Shown here: positions 13,754 through 16,418 of the stretch, piece by piece
Position numbering within the stretch: the first letter of the stretch is position 1
Layout of the letters: each line of letters opens with the position of its first letter
Program-made: the position numbers and the translations under genes
Assembly: GCA_023393235.1 (NCBI GenBank)
Contig: JAEWMH010000041.1
Coordinates: 1-16,418, forward strand
Direction of reading: 5' to 3'
DNA from: Bacillota bacterium
GTDB taxonomy: Bacteria > Bacillota > Bacilli > Paenibacillales > NBRC-103111
DNA: 16,418 bases
The notes under the pieces: model-generated
Seen by the model: only the letters and a program-made list of their open reading frames with translations
Told to the model about the DNA's origin: nothing
Database searches by the model: none

Positions 13754-14984
13754 ATAATGGGTCCTCCCCTTCCTGATGAGTCCTCAACATATCCCTCGAG
13801 CTATGAAAGAGTCTGTCACTTTCCCTGTAGCTCCATCCGATGAGCGTCTTCAGCGTCTGAAGCTGCCCCCAGCCTGCCCCAGCCTCAAGACGGCGCTGCA
13901 CCGCGCTCCAGGCGGGGATTCCCGAAACCGCATCAGGCTGCTCCACATTACAAGCGCCCACTGCTACTGCATGAAGCAGCGCCGCCTCTGGGGAAAGCCC
14001 CTCCAACAGACTGCCGAGAAAGCCGGCAATGGTACAATCTCCCGCTCCTGTGGCTCCTTGCACCTTCACTTGAAAACAAGGCGCAAGCAGCTCTCTGTCC
14101 ACCCATTCCTCCAGTCCGGCAGGGGCTGCGCCTCCCATACGGACAAGCTGTTCCCGTTTTTCCGTCGTCCGCAGGTAAATGCCCTTGTCTCCCAGCTTCA
14201 GACCGGCTATGGCCACACCCATCTCCAGCATTTCCCTGCCCAGATCTGCAAGCAGCTCTCCATCCGCGTGAGGAAGCAGATTATCCCCGTACTTCTCCTT
14301 CATTCGGTAAAAGGTTTCCCGCCGCAGCAAAAACAGGAGCTCCTCCAAGCTGGGCAGAAAAATATCCACATGGGGCAATACCCGGGTGAACATTTCCCGC
14401 CAGTCCTGCCGCGCAGCTTCCGAGGCAGGGTCCGGCTCCGCCAGATCAAGAGATACAGTAATACCCCGGGACTTGACACGGCGGAGCAGACGCTCCAGGC
14501 CTTCACCCCCATTCCGGTACAGTCCGCTCATAAGCGTGGGATAGCCCAGATGGAAAAGCCTCACCCCGTTCAATGCATCTTCTGGAATATCTTCTTCGCC
14601 AAAAGAAGCATTGGTCCCCTCGTAATGCCAAAAACACCGGTCCTGCCCGGGAGGACTCACGACAATGGTGTAGGAGGTATGCTCCCCTGATGCCACGATC
14701 ATGCTGGCAGCCAATTCCTCTCCATATTCCTTCAGAATGTCCAGAATGGTCCGCCCAATCCGATCATCACCCACTTTACCCACCAGCCGTGGTTCGAATC
14801 CCAGACGCTGGAGCGCCAAGCCTGTGTTGGAAACCGCGCCGCCGGTAGAGAAAACAGCCGGCTCCAAGGCCAGCAGCTTCCCCGGGATAATCCGGGCCTC
14901 TCCGGAAAAAGCGGGAAGAATGTCCAGACAGATATGGCCTGCTACAGCAATTTCCGGCATTTGTGAATGGTAATGCCTCATCAT
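13740..14984 (-). CDS. PfkB/ribokinase-family carbohydrate kinase
   Basis: A 414-residue kinase that transfers phosphate from ATP to a sugar or sugar phosphate. IAVAGHICLDILPAF (12-26) and TGGAVSNTGLALQRLG (47-62) form the N-terminal substrate region. VGKVGDDRIG (68-77) is the PfkB signature-1 zone. GATGAGDCTIAGFL (310-323) is the anion hole and catalytic base (Asp316). It is 80-100 residues longer than common PfkB kinases. The excess lies partly in a segment around 220-250 (LLRRETFYRMKEKYGDNLLP) and partly in a C-terminal tail of about 50 residues. The start is ATG 14984 or the adjacent ATG 14981; GAGGTG precedes them by 4 and 7 nt. It is first in the minus-strand operon, divergent from the aldolase. 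Fructose, tagatose or a related ketose or its phosphate is the likely substrate, by context only. Confidence 0.88.
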   Translation of the reverse strand: MMRHYHSQMPEIAVAGHICLDILPAFSGEARIIPGKLLALEPAVFSTGGAVSNTGLALQRLGFEPRLVGKVGDDRIGRTILDILKEYGEELAASMIVASGEHTSYTIVVSPPGQDRCFWHYEGTNASFGEEDIPEDALNGVRLFHLGYPTLMSGLYRNGGEGLERLLRRVKSRGITVSLDLAEPDPASEAARQDWREMFTRVLPHVDIFLPSLEELLFLLRRETFYRMKEKYGDNLLPHADGELLADLGREMLEMGVAIAGLKLGDKGIYLRTTEKREQLVRMGGAAPAGLEEWVDRELLAPCFQVKVQGATGAGDCTIAGFLGSLLEGLSPEAALLHAVAVGACNVEQPDAVSGIPAWSAVQRRLEAGAGWGQLQTLKTLIGWSYRESDRLFHSSRDMLRTHQEGEDPLYEAK

Positions 14985-15013
14985 TGCACCTCACAAAAAA
15001 GATTCTGGAAAAA

Positions 15014-15091
15014 GAACATTGACGCTAACCCAAAATATTGGTATGTTTAATAATGTTCGAATACAACATTTATATTATCTTTTTGAACATT
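15014..15091. promoter_or_regulatory. Candidate DeoR-type operator half-sites in divergent region
   Basis: GAACATT occurs at 15014-15020 and 15085-15091, its complement AATGTTC at 15052-15058, and AACATT at 15065-15070. AATGTT (15052-15057) and AACATT (15065-15070) form a dyad with 7 nt between. The ATGTTCG/CGAACAT-type core resembles the operator of E. coli GlpR, also a DeoR-family protein. The sites overlap both predicted promoters, a layout fitting repression of both operons by the DeoR protein encoded at 12332-13114. Confidence 0.55.
15019..15047 (+). promoter_or_regulatory. Candidate promoter of the aldolase gene
   Basis: TTGACG (15019-15024) and TATGTT (15042-15047) are 17 nt apart. 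The first GAACATT half-site overlaps the -35 and the AATGTTC site lies at the expected transcription start. A long leader of about 165 nt to the start codon would result. Confidence 0.5.
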
Positions 15092-15100
15092 GTTTTGCAA
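15072..15100 (-). promoter_or_regulatory. Candidate promoter of the kinase-isomerase operon
   Basis: On the minus strand TTGCAA (15100-15095) and TAATAT (15077-15072) are 17 nt apart, about 90 nt upstream of the kinase start. A GAACATT half-site (15085-15091) falls in the spacer. Confidence 0.45.
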
Positions 15101-15219
15101 TCATTTTTTTGTTCCGGTTTTATCTCCCTCTCGGGCCAGTGAGGATGAGGCTCTGCCCGCAGACGAAGGGCGGCAAGCGGCCCGCTCGATTATGAACAAA
15201 TACAGGAGGCGTTTCAATT

Positions 15220-16071
15220 ATGGCATTGGCAACCTTAAAAGAACTGATGGCCGACGCTCTCCAGGGCAAATACGCCGTGGGGATGTTCAACACGCTTAAT
15301 CTCGAAATGGTCAGGGGCGTTCTGAGCGCCGCCGAAGAGCTTCGCTCTCCGGTCATCATCGCAGTCGCAGAGGTGCATACTCCATACAGTCCGTTGTCCG
15401 AGATTGGCCCAGTCCTTGTGCAGGCTGCAAAACGCGCCAATGTCCCCGTTGCTGTTCATCTGGATCATGGCATAACACCGGAGGCTATCCGAACCGCTCT
15501 TGATATAGGATTCAGCTCTGTCATGTACGACGGCTCTACCCTGGATTTTGAAGCCAATATCGCCAATACCCGTGAGGTCGTTGCTTTGGCTCGCGGTACG
15601 GGGGCCTCCGTGGAGGCCGAGCTGGGTCATGTAGGCGGGGGAGAAGGTGGCGCTGAGGAAGAAGGCGGCCACGAGGCGTTCTATACAGAGGTGGAGCAGG
15701 CTGCCGATTTTGTCGCCCGTACAGGCTGCGATGCGCTGGCCGTGGCCATCGGTACGGTTCACGGTGTCTACCGCTCGGAGCCTAAGCTGGACTTGCAGCG
15801 GCTGGAGGATATCCGCAAAAAAGTTCAATTGCCCATTGTCCTCCACGGCGGATCGGGCCTCAGCGACAACGACTTTCTGAATTGCATCCAGCGGGGTGTG
15901 GGGAAGATCAATATCTGCACGGACATGTTCATCAGCATGATGCGGTCCATTAAATCTATCACCGATACCGGCTCCTTCCAGTACACGGAAGTCATCTCCG
16001 CCACAGAGAATGCCGTGAAGGAAACTGTGATGGAGAAGATGAGGCTCTTCCGCAGCAACGGACGTGCCTGA
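15220..16071 (+). CDS. Class II ketose-bisphosphate aldolase (FbaA/GatY/KbaY family)
   Basis: A 283-residue zinc-dependent aldolase that splits a ketose 1,6-bisphosphate or ketose 1-phosphate into dihydroxyacetone phosphate and an aldehyde. Catalytic features are visible: VAVHLDHG (77-84) with Asp82 as catalytic acid and His83 as zinc ligand, VEAELGHVGG (131-140) with Glu134, IGTVHGVY with His181, and LHGGSGLSD with His209 as zinc ligands. The glycine/glutamate-rich loop after ELGHVGG (about 139-150) is the usual mobile loop. GKINICTDM is the phosphate-binding strand. GGAGG lies 10 nt before ATG 15220. It is divergent from the kinase-isomerase-regulator operon and is presumably its cleavage step. 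Fructose, tagatose or another ketose substrate cannot be told apart by eye, so no symbol is given. Confidence 0.93.
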   Translation: MALATLKELMADALQGKYAVGMFNTLNLEMVRGVLSAAEELRSPVIIAVAEVHTPYSPLSEIGPVLVQAAKRANVPVAVHLDHGITPEAIRTALDIGFSSVMYDGSTLDFEANIANTREVVALARGTGASVEAELGHVGGGEGGAEEEGGHEAFYTEVEQAADFVARTGCDALAVAIGTVHGVYRSEPKLDLQRLEDIRKKVQLPIVLHGGSGLSDNDFLNCIQRGVGKINICTDMFISMMRSIKSITDTGSFQYTEVISATENAVKETVMEKMRLFRSNGRA

Positions 16072-16079
16072 TAGCCGGA

Positions 16080-16111
16080 AACCGCCGAATGCCCTCAAGG
16101 GTTCGGCGGTT
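16080..16111. terminator. Terminator between aldolase and convergent gene
   Basis: AACCGCCGAA (16080-16089) pairs with TTCGGCGGTT (16102-16111), with an inner CCCT/AGGG stem, followed by TTCGTATTTTT on the plus strand. It is 9 nt beyond the aldolase stop and may also serve the minus-strand gene ending at 16127, though the minus-side T-run is poor. Confidence 0.85.
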
Positions 16112-16126
16112 TTCGTATTTTTGGGG

Positions 16127-16418
16127 CTATGAGAGGCTGCCGGTCTCCAGATTCAGCAGTTGTTCCGGTTTATTCGCTTCCTCCGCTTCGGTTCCTCGGT
16201 ATAAAAGCGTGTACTCCGAATTGTAAGCCGGAAGGTTCTGTACAGTAAGCTCAAGCTTCAACAATTGTTTGGATCCCTGGGGAAGCAGAAAGCGCGCTGT
16301 TGGCCCTCTCAGATTTTTTTGGGGCGGGACTTCTCCGAATTCCCACATTAACAACAAATGCCGTTCCCCGCTGATCTGGAGCGAAACCTCCATACGCCCG
16401 CCCGGCACAGCCTGAAAG
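16127..16418 (-). CDS. Unidentified protein, C-terminal part (5' end beyond window)
   Basis: The frame is open to the right edge, so the gene probably starts outside the window; an internal GTG at 16408 has no ribosome binding site. About 97 residues are visible. They alternate hydrophobic and polar residues (MEVSLQISGERHLLLMWEF, then KLELTVQNLPAYNSEYTLLY), suggesting a beta-rich domain, and end in a polar tail. I do not recognise the family. It converges on the aldolase gene with a shared hairpin between them. Confidence 0.55.
   Translation of the reverse strand, partial: FQAVPGGRMEVSLQISGERHLLLMWEFGEVPPQKNLRGPTARFLLPQGSKQLLKLELTVQNLPAYNSEYTLLYRGTEAEEANKPEQLLNLETGSLS

Noticed and set aside
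15235..16098. Long minus-strand open frame opposite the aldolase
   Set aside because: The plus strand carries all catalytic residues of a class II aldolase; the antisense frame has no start signal or domain.

Overview
The window looks like chromosomal DNA of a moderately high-GC, endospore-forming Firmicute, most likely Paenibacillus or a close relative. Ribosome binding sites are strong AGGAGG type, and TTG/ATG starts, a CccB-type lipoprotein cytochrome c, a YphP/YqiW-type bacilliredoxin, a YdaE-type cupin isomerase and a B. subtilis-like NadE relative all point that way. This is recognition from memory; no database search was possible.

Layout. (1) 1-798: 5' part of mutY on the minus strand, running off the left edge. 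(2) 1096-1962: an orphan AraC-family regulator. (3) 1963-2705: gene-free DNA holding a 16-bp tandem array, a nested inverted-repeat element (about 2093-2281) and a strand-asymmetric CACGC-rich tract. (4) 2706-5591: a glycerol-3-phosphate dehydrogenase (GlpD) whose C-terminal domain is split by about 400 residues of low-complexity, acidic, tryptophan-studded sequence, the most striking feature of the window. It is divergent from a small lipoprotein cytochrome c, which converges on acpS. (5) 6525-7353: gene-poor DNA with stacked inverted repeats and what looks like a transposase remnant. (6) 7354-8574: an AT-rich pair of secreted proteins of unknown function, compositionally foreign to the flanks. 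(7) 8836-10858: a minus-strand run of a small acidic protein, a NadE-like protein that has lost its ATP-pyrophosphatase motif, a bacilliredoxin and a 40-residue hydrophilic protein. (8) 11064-12335: a BaiN/HI0933-type flavoprotein whose stop codon overlaps that of the convergent DeoR regulator. (9) 12332-16071: a small sugar-catabolic locus, with a PfkB-type kinase, a D-lyxose-isomerase-type cupin and a DeoR regulator on the minus strand, divergent from a class II ketose-bisphosphate aldolase on the plus strand. (10) 16127 to the end: the 3' end of an unidentified gene.

How the parts work together. The region 9 genes read as an isomerise, phosphorylate, cleave route under a locally encoded DeoR repressor, and the divergent promoter region carries four GAACATT-type half-sites that overlap the predicted promoters. 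GlpD and the lipoprotein cytochrome c are both respiratory-chain proteins facing opposite sides of the membrane, but their pairing may be only positional. The NadE-like gene, the GlpD insertion and the AT-rich secreted pair are the strongest candidates for undescribed biology.
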